A stretch of 64,000 nt of DNA, from contig JAFIEG010000003.1 of assembly GCA_020832665.1 (NCBI GenBank), forward strand, positions 20,212 to 84,211, read 5' to 3'. This document shows, piece after piece, positions 28,357 to 37,267 of this stretch. Below the pieces are notes generated by a model that was not told where the DNA came from, made no database searches, and worked only from the letters and a program-made list of their open reading frames with translations. How positions within the stretch are numbered: the stretch's first letter is position 1; each line of letters opens with the position of its first letter. A program made the translations under genes and the position numbers. The stretch is from Pararhodobacter sp. (GTDB lineage: Bacteria; Pseudomonadota; Alphaproteobacteria; Rhodobacterales; Rhodobacteraceae).

Positions 28357-29286
28357 TCAACTCAGCGTCATCATCCACAGCCAGGCCGTGACGATACTGC
28401 CCGCTGTTCCGATCAGCACCGACGAAGCCGCCACCCGCTTGGCGCGGCCATACATGTTGGCAAAGATATAGGCATTCACCCCCGGCGCCATCGCCGCCGT
28501 GATCACCGCCGAGCGGAACTGCGCCTCGCTCAGGGCAAGCCCTGTGCCCAGGCCCCAGGTGATGGCCGGGTGCAGGATCAGCGACACCGCCACGGCATAG
28601 CCGATCAGCCGCAGATCGCCCTCGGGCCGGTAGCGGTAGAGAACCCCGCCAAGGCCGAAAAGCGCCGTCGGCAGCCCGGCGCGGGCGATCAGCTCCAGCG
28701 CCTCGACCAGCGCGCCATGCAGCGCCAAGCCGGTCATGTTGACCGCCACGCCCAACACGATGCCGATGATCAGCGCGTTCGAGGCCATGCCCCCGGCAAC
28801 CCGCCCCATGGTGGCCAGAAGACCCCGGCCACGGGCGCGGATGCCCTCCATCACGGTAATGCCGATGATGTAGCAAACCGGCGAATGCAGCGCGACGATG
28901 GCGAAATTGGCCGCCAGCGCCTCGGTCCCGTAGGCACGTTCGGTGATCGGCAGGCCCAGCAGCAGCGAATTCGAAAACAGGCAGACAAAACCCACCGCCA
29001 CCGCATCTTCCCAGGGGCGGCCGAACAGGAAGCGCGCGCCCAGCAGCCCAGCCAGAAAGCCGGTGACGGCGCCGGCATAGAAGCTGGTGAGCAGGCGCCA
29101 GTCAAATTCCTGGCCCAGGTCGAGCCGGGCGATGGCAAGAAACAGCAGGCAGGGGATGGCGAAATTCTGCGCGAATTTCATCAGCCCATCGACCGAGGAA
29201 TCGCTCATCCAGCCGCGCCAGGCCATGGCATAACCGGCGCCGACGACCAGAAACACGGGCAGGATGACATCGACCAGGGCCTGCAT
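28357..29286 (-). CDS. AEC-family transporter
   Basis: A 309-residue membrane protein with about ten helices and the auxin-efflux-carrier (AEC) family layout: QALVDVILPVFLVVGAGYAM at the N-terminus and the NxxxLG-like FSNSLLLGLPI. Bacterial members export or import small organic acids; the substrate here is unknown. It lies 45 bases upstream of the MBL-protein end on the same strand, but the MBL run ends before it, so it may be a separate unit. Confidence 0.85.
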   Translation of the reverse strand: MQALVDVILPVFLVVGAGYAMAWRGWMSDSSVDGLMKFAQNFAIPCLLFLAIARLDLGQEFDWRLLTSFYAGAVTGFLAGLLGARFLFGRPWEDAVAVGFVCLFSNSLLLGLPITERAYGTEALAANFAIVALHSPVCYIIGITVMEGIRARGRGLLATMGRVAGGMASNALIIGIVLGVAVNMTGLALHGALVEALELIARAGLPTALFGLGGVLYRYRPEGDLRLIGYAVAVSLILHPAITWGLGTGLALSEAQFRSAVITAAMAPGVNAYIFANMYGRAKRVAASSVLIGTAGSIVTAWLWMMTLS

Positions 29287-29331
29287 TGCCGCGCCCCTAC
29301 CGCCGCCGCCGCCGCGTGCGCCCCCTGGCGC

Positions 29332-30171
29332 TCACAGCACGAACTCCAGCACCATGCCGTCATGGGCCGGGATGACATGTTCGGGTGTCTCGGTATTAAC
29401 CTCGTCGTGGTCAAGATCGACATGCATGTTGGTCAGCACCGCGCGCTTGGGTTTCACCCGCGCGATCCATTCCAGCGTCAGTTCCAGATGTGCATGCGTC
29501 GGGTGCGGGCGGCGGCGCAAGGCATCGACAATCCAGCAATCAAGCCCTTCCAGCACCGGCCAGCACTGATCGGGGATGCGCACCACATCGGGCAGATAGG
29601 CCAGATCGGCAACGCGAAAGCCCAGCGCATCCATCGACCCGTGATTGACACGAAACGGCGTCAGCGCGATTGCGCCGCCGGGCCCTTCCACTTCGAAGGC
29701 CCCCTCGATGGTGTAAAGATCCAGAATCGGCGGATAGGGCGAGCCCGCCGGCTGCGCGAAGGCATAGCCGAAGCGTGACATCAGCGCATCCTGTGTCGGC
29801 CCATCGGCCCAGACCGGCAGCCGCCGGCGGGTGTTGAAGACAATCATGCGCAGATCGTCGATGCCGTGCATGTGGTCGGCATGGCTGTGGGTATAGACCA
29901 CCGCATCCAGCGCGCCGACCCCGGCATCGAGAAGCTGTTCGCGCATGTCGGGCGAGGTGTCGATCAGCACCCGGGTGATGCCGCCCTGGCCGATGCGTTC
30001 CAACAGCAGCGAGCAGCGGCGGCGGCGGTTCTTCGGGTTCTCGGGGTTGCATTCGCCCCATTCGCCGCCCAGCCGCGGCACCCCGCCGGATGATCCGCAG
30101 CCAAGGATGGTGACGCGAAGCCGGTCGCGCTGCTGCCTGCCTGCTGGCTGCTCGATTTCCGCCTGCGCCAT
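29332..30171 (-). CDS. MBL-fold metallohydrolase (PhnP/lipoate-operon type)
   Basis: A 279-residue metallo-beta-lactamase-fold enzyme. Visible are LGCGSSGGVPR near the N-terminus, CNPENPKNRRRRCS, the metal motif THSHADHMHG (HxHxDH), and AVLTNMHVDLDH. It resembles PhnP-like phosphodiesterases that hydrolyse cyclic phosphates, but the substrate is not known. Its ATG overlaps the tatD stop (TGATG), the end of an overlapping run that starts at dacC. Confidence 0.85.
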   Translation of the reverse strand: MAQAEIEQPAGRQQRDRLRVTILGCGSSGGVPRLGGEWGECNPENPKNRRRRCSLLLERIGQGGITRVLIDTSPDMREQLLDAGVGALDAVVYTHSHADHMHGIDDLRMIVFNTRRRLPVWADGPTQDALMSRFGYAFAQPAGSPYPPILDLYTIEGAFEVEGPGGAIALTPFRVNHGSMDALGFRVADLAYLPDVVRIPDQCWPVLEGLDCWIVDALRRRPHPTHAHLELTLEWIARVKPKRAVLTNMHVDLDHDEVNTETPEHVIPAHDGMVLEFVL

Positions 30172-31010
30172 CACGCCACCTGCCGCGCCCGCGCGGCCTT
30201 GGCGAAGAGCCGGTCGAAATTGGCCGAGGTGATGCGCGCGAATTCGGCATAATCCAGCCCCCAGAGCGGGGCGATGGCGCGGGCGGTATGGGCTGTATAG
30301 GCCGGCTCGTTGCGCTTGCCTCGATGCGGCGGCGGCGCCAGATAGGGCGCGTCGGTTTCCACCAGCACACGCTCGACAGGCGCGGCGGCGAATATCTCGC
30401 GCAAGGCTTCGCTCTTGGGAAAGGCGGCGATGCCCGAGGCCGAGAGGTAGAACCCCAGCCCCAGCGCCGTCTCGCCCAGCGCCGCGCCCGAAGAATAACA
30501 ATGCATGACGCAGGCATAGGCGCCGGCGCGGTGTTCCTCGCCCAGGATGCGGGCCATGTCGTCATCGGCGGCGCGGGCATGGATGATCAGCGGCAGCCCG
30601 GTCTGGCGCGCTGCCTCGATATGGATGCGCAGGCTTTCCTGCTGACGCGCGGAACTGTCGGCGGTGTAATGATAATCGAGCCCGCTTTCGCCAATACCCA
30701 CGCATTTGGGGTGTCGTGCGATGGCGCTCAGCTCGGCCAGGGTGGCCATGGGCTCATCGGCCGCGCTCATCGGGTGGGTGCCGGCGGCATAGAACACGCC
30801 CTCATGGCGCTCGGCGATGGCGCGCACGCGCGGCTCGTGGCGCAGGCGGGTGCAGATCGTCACCATGCGCGTGACCCCGGCGGCGCGGGCGCGGGCGATG
30901 ATCGCGTCAAGCTCGCCCTCGAAATCAGGGAAATCCAGATGCGTGTGGCTGTCCACGATCTCGGGGGCGGGGTTTTCCTGCGTGGCGTCTGCGCCTTGCG
31001 GCTCGGTCAT
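30171..31010 (-). CDS. tatD: TatD-family metal-dependent hydrolase
   Basis: A 279-residue TIM-barrel hydrolase or DNase of the TatD family. The metal ligands are visible: VDSHTHLDF (HxH), GIGESGLDYHY (Glu), LIIHARAADDD, CVMHCYSSG, and LVETDAPYLAP (Asp). GAGG lies six bases before the ATG at 31010. It sits in the tmk-holB-tatD order, which is widely conserved. Confidence 0.92.
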   Translation of the reverse strand: MTEPQGADATQENPAPEIVDSHTHLDFPDFEGELDAIIARARAAGVTRMVTICTRLRHEPRVRAIAERHEGVFYAAGTHPMSAADEPMATLAELSAIARHPKCVGIGESGLDYHYTADSSARQQESLRIHIEAARQTGLPLIIHARAADDDMARILGEEHRAGAYACVMHCYSSGAALGETALGLGFYLSASGIAAFPKSEALREIFAAAPVERVLVETDAPYLAPPPHRGKRNEPAYTAHTARAIAPLWGLDYAEFARITSANFDRLFAKAARARQVA

Positions 31011-31017
31011 CGGGGCC

Positions 31018-32160
31018 TCATCGGGCCAGTTCCCTGGCCACCTGTTCCATCTGCAGGAAGATATCGACGACCAGCGCGGCGGGGTCAAGGTTCACCGCCC
31101 GCCCGGCGCCCGCCCGCCCCCCCAACTCGGATGCCAGCGCCGCCCAGCGCTGCGCAGCGCCGGCATCGCGGGCCAGGCGGGCAAAGGCCTCGCCCTCGCC
31201 CGACGCGGCTTGCGGTTCGGGCGCCCGGCCGGTGGCACCACGGCGCGCCATGCGCGCCAGCGCCACCTCCAGCAGCCGCACCACCATGTCGAAACGCGCC
31301 TCGTTGCCGCGCGCGGCGGTGCTGTCGGCCAGCGCGTTGAGCGCCGGGCGCGGCATGCCCGGCATGGCCCCGATCAGCGCGACGATCTCGCCATAAAGCG
31401 CCGGGCCGCCGGCGGTGGCCAGCCGCACCGCCTCGCCCACCGAGCCGCCGGCGAGCGCGGCCAGAGCCGCCGCCCCGTCGGCTGCCGGTGCCGTGCCCAG
31501 CGCCTGTTCCAGCGCCGGGGCGATATCATCCGCGCCCAACGGGTTGAGCCGCAGCATCCGGCAGCGCGAGCGGATCGTGGGCAGAAGCCGCGAGGGCTGA
31601 TGCGCCACCAGCAGCAGCACCGCCCCCGCCGGCGGCTCTTCCAGCAGTTTCAGCAGCGCATTGGCGGCGTTGGCGTTCATCTCGTCGGCGGCATCGACAA
31701 TCACCACCCGCCGCCCGCCCTCGGTGCTGCTCATGCCGAAAAAGCCGGCCAGCCCGCGCACCTCTTCGACGGTGATCACCTGTCGCGGGCGCTTCTTTTC
31801 GTCATGCCCGCGCCGGATCAGCCGCAGCCCCGGATGCGACAGCGCCGCCATCTGCCGCGCCACCGGGTGATCTTCGGGCAGATCGAGGCTGGCTGGCGGC
31901 TCTGGCGCACCGAAGAGGCCCGCCTCTTCTTGCCCCGGCGCGGGCTGCGCCAGCAGGAAACGCGCCATGCGCCAGGCCAGCGTTGCCTTGCCCACGCCGC
32001 GCGGGCCGGCCAGCAGCCAGCCATGATGCATGCGCCCGCCTTCATGGGCGGCCAGAAAGGCGGCCTCGGCCTTGCCATGGCCGAACATGCGTGGGGTCTC
32101 ACGCGGATGCGGCGCGCCCTCGATACGGTCAAGCTCGGGCAGCGGTTCGGGCTCAGCCAT
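31018..32160 (-). CDS. holB: DNA polymerase III subunit delta' (clamp loader)
   Basis: Part of the clamp-loader complex. It has 380 residues with AAA+ features: a Walker-A-like GPRGVGKATLAWR, VVIVDAADEMNANAANALLK, LEEPPAGAVLLLVAHQPSRL and a sensor region SRCRMLRLNPL. The C-terminal helical collar is Ala-rich. The start overlaps the tmk end by eight bases. The usual zinc-binding cysteines of E. coli delta' are not evident in the segment between the Walker motifs. Confidence 0.92.
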   Translation of the reverse strand: MAEPEPLPELDRIEGAPHPRETPRMFGHGKAEAAFLAAHEGGRMHHGWLLAGPRGVGKATLAWRMARFLLAQPAPGQEEAGLFGAPEPPASLDLPEDHPVARQMAALSHPGLRLIRRGHDEKKRPRQVITVEEVRGLAGFFGMSSTEGGRRVVIVDAADEMNANAANALLKLLEEPPAGAVLLLVAHQPSRLLPTIRSRCRMLRLNPLGADDIAPALEQALGTAPAADGAAALAALAGGSVGEAVRLATAGGPALYGEIVALIGAMPGMPRPALNALADSTAARGNEARFDMVVRLLEVALARMARRGATGRAPEPQAASGEGEAFARLARDAGAAQRWAALASELGGRAGAGRAVNLDPAALVVDIFLQMEQVARELAR

Positions 32161-32794
32161 GCGTACTCTCGTCCAGCGCGGCGCGGGCCACCGCGGCCAG
32201 TTCGGCGGCAACAGCATTGATGGGGCGATTGCCGTCGATCAGCCGCACCCTCTGGGGGAACTGAGTGGCCAGCGCCAGAAAACCGTCGCGCAGCGCCTGC
32301 TGAAACGCCAGCCCGAGGCTCTCATACCGGTCCTCGCCCGAGCCGCGCGCCATGCCGCGCGCCAGTGCCATCTCGGGCGCGGTATCGATCACGAAGGTCA
32401 GATCGGGCTCGATGCCGATCATCGCCTCGTGCAGCAAATCGACCTTTTCGCGCAACGTCGCCGCATCGGCACCGGCGCGGGCCGCCTGATAGACGCGCGT
32501 TGAATCGGCGAAACGGTCGCAGATCACGGTTTCGCCCGCATCGAGCGCGGGCAGAATGGTCTTTTCCAAGTGATCGCGCCGCGCGGCGGTGAAGAGCAAT
32601 ATCTCGGTCGCGGGCGACCAGCGCGCCGCCCCACCCTCGACCAGAAGGCGGCGGATTTCCTCGGCCCCGGGCGAGCCGCCCGGCTCGCGCGTCAGCCGCG
32701 TGCCCAGCGCCTCGGCCAGCAGCCGCGCCTGGGTGGACTTGCCCGATCCGTCAACCCCCTCGACGCTGATGAACAGGCCCTTCCGGCGGATCAC
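32153..32794 (-). CDS. tmk: Thymidylate kinase
   Basis: Phosphorylates dTMP to dTDP. It has 213 residues with the P-loop VEGVDGSGKSTQARLL, the DR(Y/F) motif ICDRFADSTRVYQ, and a LID region GSGEDRYES. It starts with GTG, which overlaps the dacC stop (GTGA), so it is translationally coupled to it. Confidence 0.95.
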   Translation of the reverse strand: MIRRKGLFISVEGVDGSGKSTQARLLAEALGTRLTREPGGSPGAEEIRRLLVEGGAARWSPATEILLFTAARRDHLEKTILPALDAGETVICDRFADSTRVYQAARAGADAATLREKVDLLHEAMIGIEPDLTFVIDTAPEMALARGMARGSGEDRYESLGLAFQQALRDGFLALATQFPQRVRLIDGNRPINAVAAELAAVARAALDESTHG

Positions 32795-33957
32795 TGACCT
32801 ACCAGCCCCAATTGCCCGGCAAGCACGATCGCAGCACTGCGCATGCGCGGCACAAAACCGCCGCGGGCAATATCGGCGCCGGCGACGAGCGGATAGCTGA
32901 GCGGCGCCATGCCAGACAGCTCGATCACCAGCCGGCCCAGCTCCTGCCCGGCCTCGATCGGGGCACTTACCGGCCCTTCATAATCTACCCTTGCCGAGAG
33001 CGTGCCTTCGCTCAACGAGGGCACCAGCACCGACAGATCGCGCGGCGCCACCAGGGGCACGCGGCGCTCGGCGCCCATCCAGACCTCGGCTTCGGCCAGC
33101 ACCTGGCCCTCATCCGCCACCCGCTGCTCGGAAAACTGCCGGAAACCCCAGTTGATGATCCGCTCGGCTTCGCGGATGCGCTCCTGGGCGCTTTCCAGAC
33201 CGGAAAAGACAAAGATGAGGCGCCGCTCACCCTGCACCGCCGAGCCGGTCAGCGCGTATCCGGCTTCGGAGGTGTGGCCGGTCTTGAGCCCGTCCAGCCC
33301 CAGCCCCGCGCCCAGCATCGGCAGCCGGTTGGGCTGCTCGATATTGTTCCAGGTAAAGCGCTCTTCGGCAAGATAGGCATAGAACCGCGAATGATGCTCG
33401 ATCATGTGCTGCGCCAGAATGGCCAGATCGCGCAGGCTCATGCGGTGCTGCGGGTCTGGCCAGCCCGATGAATTGACCAGCGTGGTGTTCTCCATGCCCA
33501 GTTGCCGCGCCCGCGCCGTGGCCAGCCGGGAAAAGGCTTCCTCGCTGCCCGCCAGCCCCTCGGCCACCACCACCGTGGCGTCATTGCCCGAAAGCACGGC
33601 AATGCCGCGGATCAGGTCTTCGGTGGTGGGGCGGTCGCGCGTTTCCAGAAACATGCGCGAGCCGCCCATGCGATATGCGCGCTCGGACACCGTCCAAGTC
33701 GTATCCATCGCCACGCGGCCTTCCTCGATGGCCTCGAAAAGCATCAGAAGCGTCATCAGTTTCGACATCGAGGCCGGGGGCAGTGGCTCGTCGGCATTGC
33801 GGTCGAGCAGCACCTGGCCAGTGTTGTAGTCGATCACCAGCACATTTGGTGCGTTGGAGTCGAAAAGCGGCTCGGCATGAACCATAGCGGGAGCCAGGAC
33901 GGGCGCAAGCGCCACAACAAGGGCGCGAAGAAGGCAGCGGATGCGGTGGGACAGCAT
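32791..33957 (-). CDS. dacC: D-alanyl-D-alanine carboxypeptidase (PBP5/6 type)
   Basis: Trims the terminal D-Ala of peptidoglycan pentapeptides in the periplasm. It has 388 residues and a signal peptide (ending MVHAEP). The serine peptidase S11 motifs are Ser63-x-x-Lys66 (PASMSKLM), Ser123-Gly-Asn125 (LSGNDA) and Lys225-Thr-Gly. The C-terminal beta domain ends in an amphipathic region that could anchor it to the membrane. GGGAG lies seven bases before the ATG. It is the gene before tmk, with a 4-nt overlap. The choice of dacC over dacA is arbitrary. Confidence 0.92.
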   Translation of the reverse strand: MLSHRIRCLLRALVVALAPVLAPAMVHAEPLFDSNAPNVLVIDYNTGQVLLDRNADEPLPPASMSKLMTLLMLFEAIEEGRVAMDTTWTVSERAYRMGGSRMFLETRDRPTTEDLIRGIAVLSGNDATVVVAEGLAGSEEAFSRLATARARQLGMENTTLVNSSGWPDPQHRMSLRDLAILAQHMIEHHSRFYAYLAEERFTWNNIEQPNRLPMLGAGLGLDGLKTGHTSEAGYALTGSAVQGERRLIFVFSGLESAQERIREAERIINWGFRQFSEQRVADEGQVLAEAEVWMGAERRVPLVAPRDLSVLVPSLSEGTLSARVDYEGPVSAPIEAGQELGRLVIELSGMAPLSYPLVAGADIARGGFVPRMRSAAIVLAGQLGLVGQ

Positions 33958-34101
33958 GGAAATCTCCCGCGGATGGCTGGGGTGCGTGGCGCCATTACTG
34001 CCCCAGCGCGACAGGAAATTCAAATCCGCAATTCGCCGGCTGATGCGTTGTGAAGGCCGGCAGGCACAGGCGCCGCCGGCCAGCCTTTCGCACCCCTGCG
34101 C

Positions 34102-35277
34102 TCAGCGCGCCACCGCGTAGGCGTCGCCAAAGCCCATTTCGCGCACCCGGTCGAGAACTGCCGCCTGCCCGGCGCGGTCCTGCGCGGGGCCGACGACGAC
34201 GCGCCAGAACTGGTTGTCGCCCATGCGCCCACGCCTGATCTCGGCCGATAGCCCCGCCTGCTGCATCCGCTCGCGCGCGCCCTGCGCATTGGATTCGACG
34301 CTGAAGATACCGATCTGAACGAAAGGTCGGTCAAGCGCGCTCGCGGCAGGTGCAGAGGCCGCCTCGGGGCGGGATTCGGGCGCATCCTCGGGGATCGGGA
34401 TGAGCGCGGCGGATTGCGGCTCGGGCTCATCATTGCGTTCGCTGCGGCCAAACAGCCGACTGAGCCCGCGGCGCTCGCGCGCGGGGGGCTCGGCCTGCCC
34501 GTCGGTCCGGGCCATGGCATGCGGCTGCTCAGTCTGGCCCGGCTCGGGCAGCGACGTCATCGCGATTTCGGGCGAGGCGGCGCCGGCCGGCGCCGGGTCA
34601 CGGCGAGAGAAAAGCCCGCGCAGGCCGCTCGGGCGCTCATGCATTTCGGTTTGTTCGGCGTTTCCGGTGGCTTCGGCGACCTCATCAGAATCGCGCGCAT
34701 CGCCGGTCGCGGTATCGCCGGCGCGCTCCTCGCCGGCCTCTTCGGGCGCAGCATCGGCCGCCGGCTGCTCGGCGCGTTCCTGGCGTGGTTCTGGATCGGG
34801 CTCGATCTGCTGCAGTTGCAACGCCACGACGCGGATTGTCGTCGGTTGGCCGGGCAGGATGCCCAGCGCATTCGCCGCCTCAGACGAAATCTGGAAACGC
34901 GGCCCCGGATTCTCGCGCTCACGGCGAAACAGTGCGCCAACCACCGTCTCGCCGGTCTGTGCATTGCGAATCATCACGCGCTCGGGGTCGCTGGCCTCGG
35001 GATGGGCGACCCAGACGCCGCCCAGCGAGGGGCGACCGTCCCACAGCCCGGTCTCTTCGATGCTGAAAACCTCGGGCGCCTCGACATCGCGCTCGATCAC
35101 GCGTGCGCTGCCTCGGGTCAGATCAGAGCTTACCGCAGCTCGGCTGGCCCCCTCGCCGACATCCGTCTGGCTGCATCCGGCCAAAAGCCCGAGTGCGGCG
35201 ACGCCGCCAAACAGAACCCCCGCAAACCGACGAATGACCGGAAACGGGGCCTGCACCCCGGAAACTGCTCTTGCCAT
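34102..35277 (-). CDS. SPOR-domain lipoprotein
   Basis: A 391-residue lipoprotein with an N-terminal membrane segment and lipobox LLAGCSQ near residue 35. Residues 60-170 form a globular part (GLWDGRPSLGGVWVAHPEA, NALGILPGQPTTIRVVAL) that resembles the RlpA-like double-psi barrel region of Rhodobacterales SPOR proteins. A long acidic, Pro/Glu/Ala-rich linker follows, then a C-terminal SPOR domain (FVQIGIFSVESNAQGARERM) that binds denuded glycan at the septum. It precedes dacC by 144 bases. The start at 35277 follows GAGGGCAAG. Confidence 0.85.
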   Translation of the reverse strand: MARAVSGVQAPFPVIRRFAGVLFGGVAALGLLAGCSQTDVGEGASRAAVSSDLTRGSARVIERDVEAPEVFSIEETGLWDGRPSLGGVWVAHPEASDPERVMIRNAQTGETVVGALFRRERENPGPRFQISSEAANALGILPGQPTTIRVVALQLQQIEPDPEPRQERAEQPAADAAPEEAGEERAGDTATGDARDSDEVAEATGNAEQTEMHERPSGLRGLFSRRDPAPAGAASPEIAMTSLPEPGQTEQPHAMARTDGQAEPPARERRGLSRLFGRSERNDEPEPQSAALIPIPEDAPESRPEAASAPAASALDRPFVQIGIFSVESNAQGARERMQQAGLSAEIRRGRMGDNQFWRVVVGPAQDRAGQAAVLDRVREMGFGDAYAVAR

Positions 35278-35433
35278 CTTGCCCTCATGCCGTTGTCGCG
35301 CTGCGGCGAACGCAGGCGCTGCGGCCTCATTATCAGGCGGACTCTTGCGGCCCGTCCTTGTTATCGGGCGAGAATAACGCGTTTCGCCACGCATTGAAAG
35401 CCCGCAGATCGGCCCGGCGGCAGGATGATTCGT

Positions 35434-37092
35434 TCAGGACATGTCGCGCCAGCGATTGACCAGCGGGTAACGCCGGTCAGGGCCGAATGCGCGAGGCGTC
35501 AGCCGCACACCGGGGGCGGCCTGGTAACGCTTCCATTCCGATATGTTGAGCAGATGCTCGACCCGCTTGACCAACTCGCGGTCATGGCCCTGCGCCACCA
35601 GATCGGCGACCGAGCAATCGTCCTCGACCAGCCCCTGCAGGATGGCGTCGAGCACCGAATAGGGCGGCAGGCTGTCCTCGTCGCGCTGATCCTCGCGCAG
35701 CTCGGCCGAGGGCGGCTTGTCGATCACGCGCGGCGCGATCACCACGCCCGCCGGCCCCTTCATCCAGGGGCGGTGGTTTTCATTGCGCCAGCGGCAGGCG
35801 GCAAAGACCCGTGTCTTGTAAAGATCCTTGATCGGGTTGAATCCGCCATTCATGTCGCCATAGATGGTGGCGTATCCCACCGCCATTTCCGATTTGTTGC
35901 CGGTGGTCAGCAGCAGGCTGCCCAGCTTGTTCGACACCGCCATCAGCATCAGCCCGCGCAGGCGCGACTGGATGTTTTCCTCGGTGATATCCTCGGCCAG
36001 CCCGGCGAAAAGCGGCGCCAGCGCCTGGTTCACGGCGCCCTGCGCGCCGGTGATCGGCACCTCGTCAAGCCGCGTGCCCAGATTGCGCGCCACGGCGGCG
36101 GCATCTTCCAGCGAATGCGCCGAGGTGAAGCGAGAAGGCAGCATCAGGCAATGCACTTTTTCGGGGCCCAGCGCATCGGCGGCGATGGTGGCCACCAGCG
36201 CCGAGTCGATGCCGCCCGAAAGCCCCAGCACGGCACGCGAAAAGCCCGATTTCGTCAGATAATCGCGCGTGCCCGTCACCATGGCGTGATAGTCGCGCTC
36301 GATATCTTCGGGCATGGGGGCCATTTCGGACGGCACAGCGCGCCAGCCCTCTTGCGTCTCGTGGAAATCGAGATGCGCCAGCGCCTCATCGAAGCCCGGC
36401 AAGAGCGCCACCATCTGCCCGCCCGGGTTGAGCACGAAACTGGCGCCGTCGAAGACCTGATCATCCTGCCCGCCGACGAGGTTGAGATAGACAAGCGGCA
36501 GGCCGGTTTCGACCACGCGCGCGACCATGTGCATCATGCGGGTGTCGAAGCGCCCGCGCGAATAGGGCGAGCCATTGGGCACCAGCAACAGCCCCGCGCC
36601 CGATTCCGCCTGCGCCTCGGCGACATCGTCGAACCAGGCATCCTCGCAAATCGGCGTGCCGATGCGCAGCGGCCCCACCCGGTAGGGGCCCGAGATATCG
36701 GCCGGGGTGAACAGGCGCTGCTCGTCGAATACCTGCTCATTGGGCAGGTGGTGCTTGCGCACCACCGCCTGCACCCGGCCGCGTTCCAGCACATACCAGG
36801 CGTTATGAAGCGCCTCGCCCTGCATTTCGGGCGCGCCGATGCCGATGGCGGGGCCATCGGTGCAGCGCTCGGCCAGCGCCTGCACATGCGCCATGGCGTC
36901 GCGCACGAAGGCGGGTTTCATCACCAGATCCTGCGTCTGATAGCCGGTGAGGAACATTTCGGGCAGGGCCAGCATGTCGGCGCCGGCATCGCGCGCGGCC
37001 TCCCAGGCGGCATGCGCCTTGTCAGCATTCGCGCCCAGCGCGCCAACGGTGGGGTTGAGCTGGGCAAGGGTCAGGCGGAAGCTGGCTGCCAT
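35434..37092 (-). CDS. nadE: Glutamine-dependent NAD+ synthetase
   Basis: Amidates nicotinate adenine dinucleotide to NAD+ using ammonia from glutamine. It has 552 residues. The N-terminal nitrilase-fold glutaminase has Glu45 (LPEMFLTGY), Lys113 (RKHHLPNEQ) and Cys149 (TPICEDAW). The C-terminal synthetase has the PP-loop LGLSGGIDSALVA and TTGNKSEMAVGYATIYGDM. All key residues are present. Confidence 0.95.
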   Translation of the reverse strand: MAASFRLTLAQLNPTVGALGANADKAHAAWEAARDAGADMLALPEMFLTGYQTQDLVMKPAFVRDAMAHVQALAERCTDGPAIGIGAPEMQGEALHNAWYVLERGRVQAVVRKHHLPNEQVFDEQRLFTPADISGPYRVGPLRIGTPICEDAWFDDVAEAQAESGAGLLLVPNGSPYSRGRFDTRMMHMVARVVETGLPLVYLNLVGGQDDQVFDGASFVLNPGGQMVALLPGFDEALAHLDFHETQEGWRAVPSEMAPMPEDIERDYHAMVTGTRDYLTKSGFSRAVLGLSGGIDSALVATIAADALGPEKVHCLMLPSRFTSAHSLEDAAAVARNLGTRLDEVPITGAQGAVNQALAPLFAGLAEDITEENIQSRLRGLMLMAVSNKLGSLLLTTGNKSEMAVGYATIYGDMNGGFNPIKDLYKTRVFAACRWRNENHRPWMKGPAGVVIAPRVIDKPPSAELREDQRDEDSLPPYSVLDAILQGLVEDDCSVADLVAQGHDRELVKRVEHLLNISEWKRYQAAPGVRLTPRAFGPDRRYPLVNRWRDMS

Positions 37093-37267
37093 GGGCGCGC
37101 CTCGTCACGGATGGTTTCCGGCTAGATAGCAGGTTGCGCCGTGTGGGGAAGGGGGCAGGCCGCGAAGGCGGGCGGGAAAGGGCTTGCTGGCGGCGGGGAT
37201 GGTTCGGGGACAGGCGCCTACTGAGCGAACTGACACCTAGCAAGCTTTCCCCGCCCCTGCCCCGCTA

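Noticed and set aside
28300..29778. 492-codon plus-strand frame across the AEC and MBL genes
   Set aside because: Shadow. Gln/Arg/His-rich, crosses two real genes.
35425..37125. 566-codon plus-strand frame across nadE
   Set aside because: Antisense shadow. nadE has all catalytic residues; the plus frame looks like random basic/His-rich peptide.
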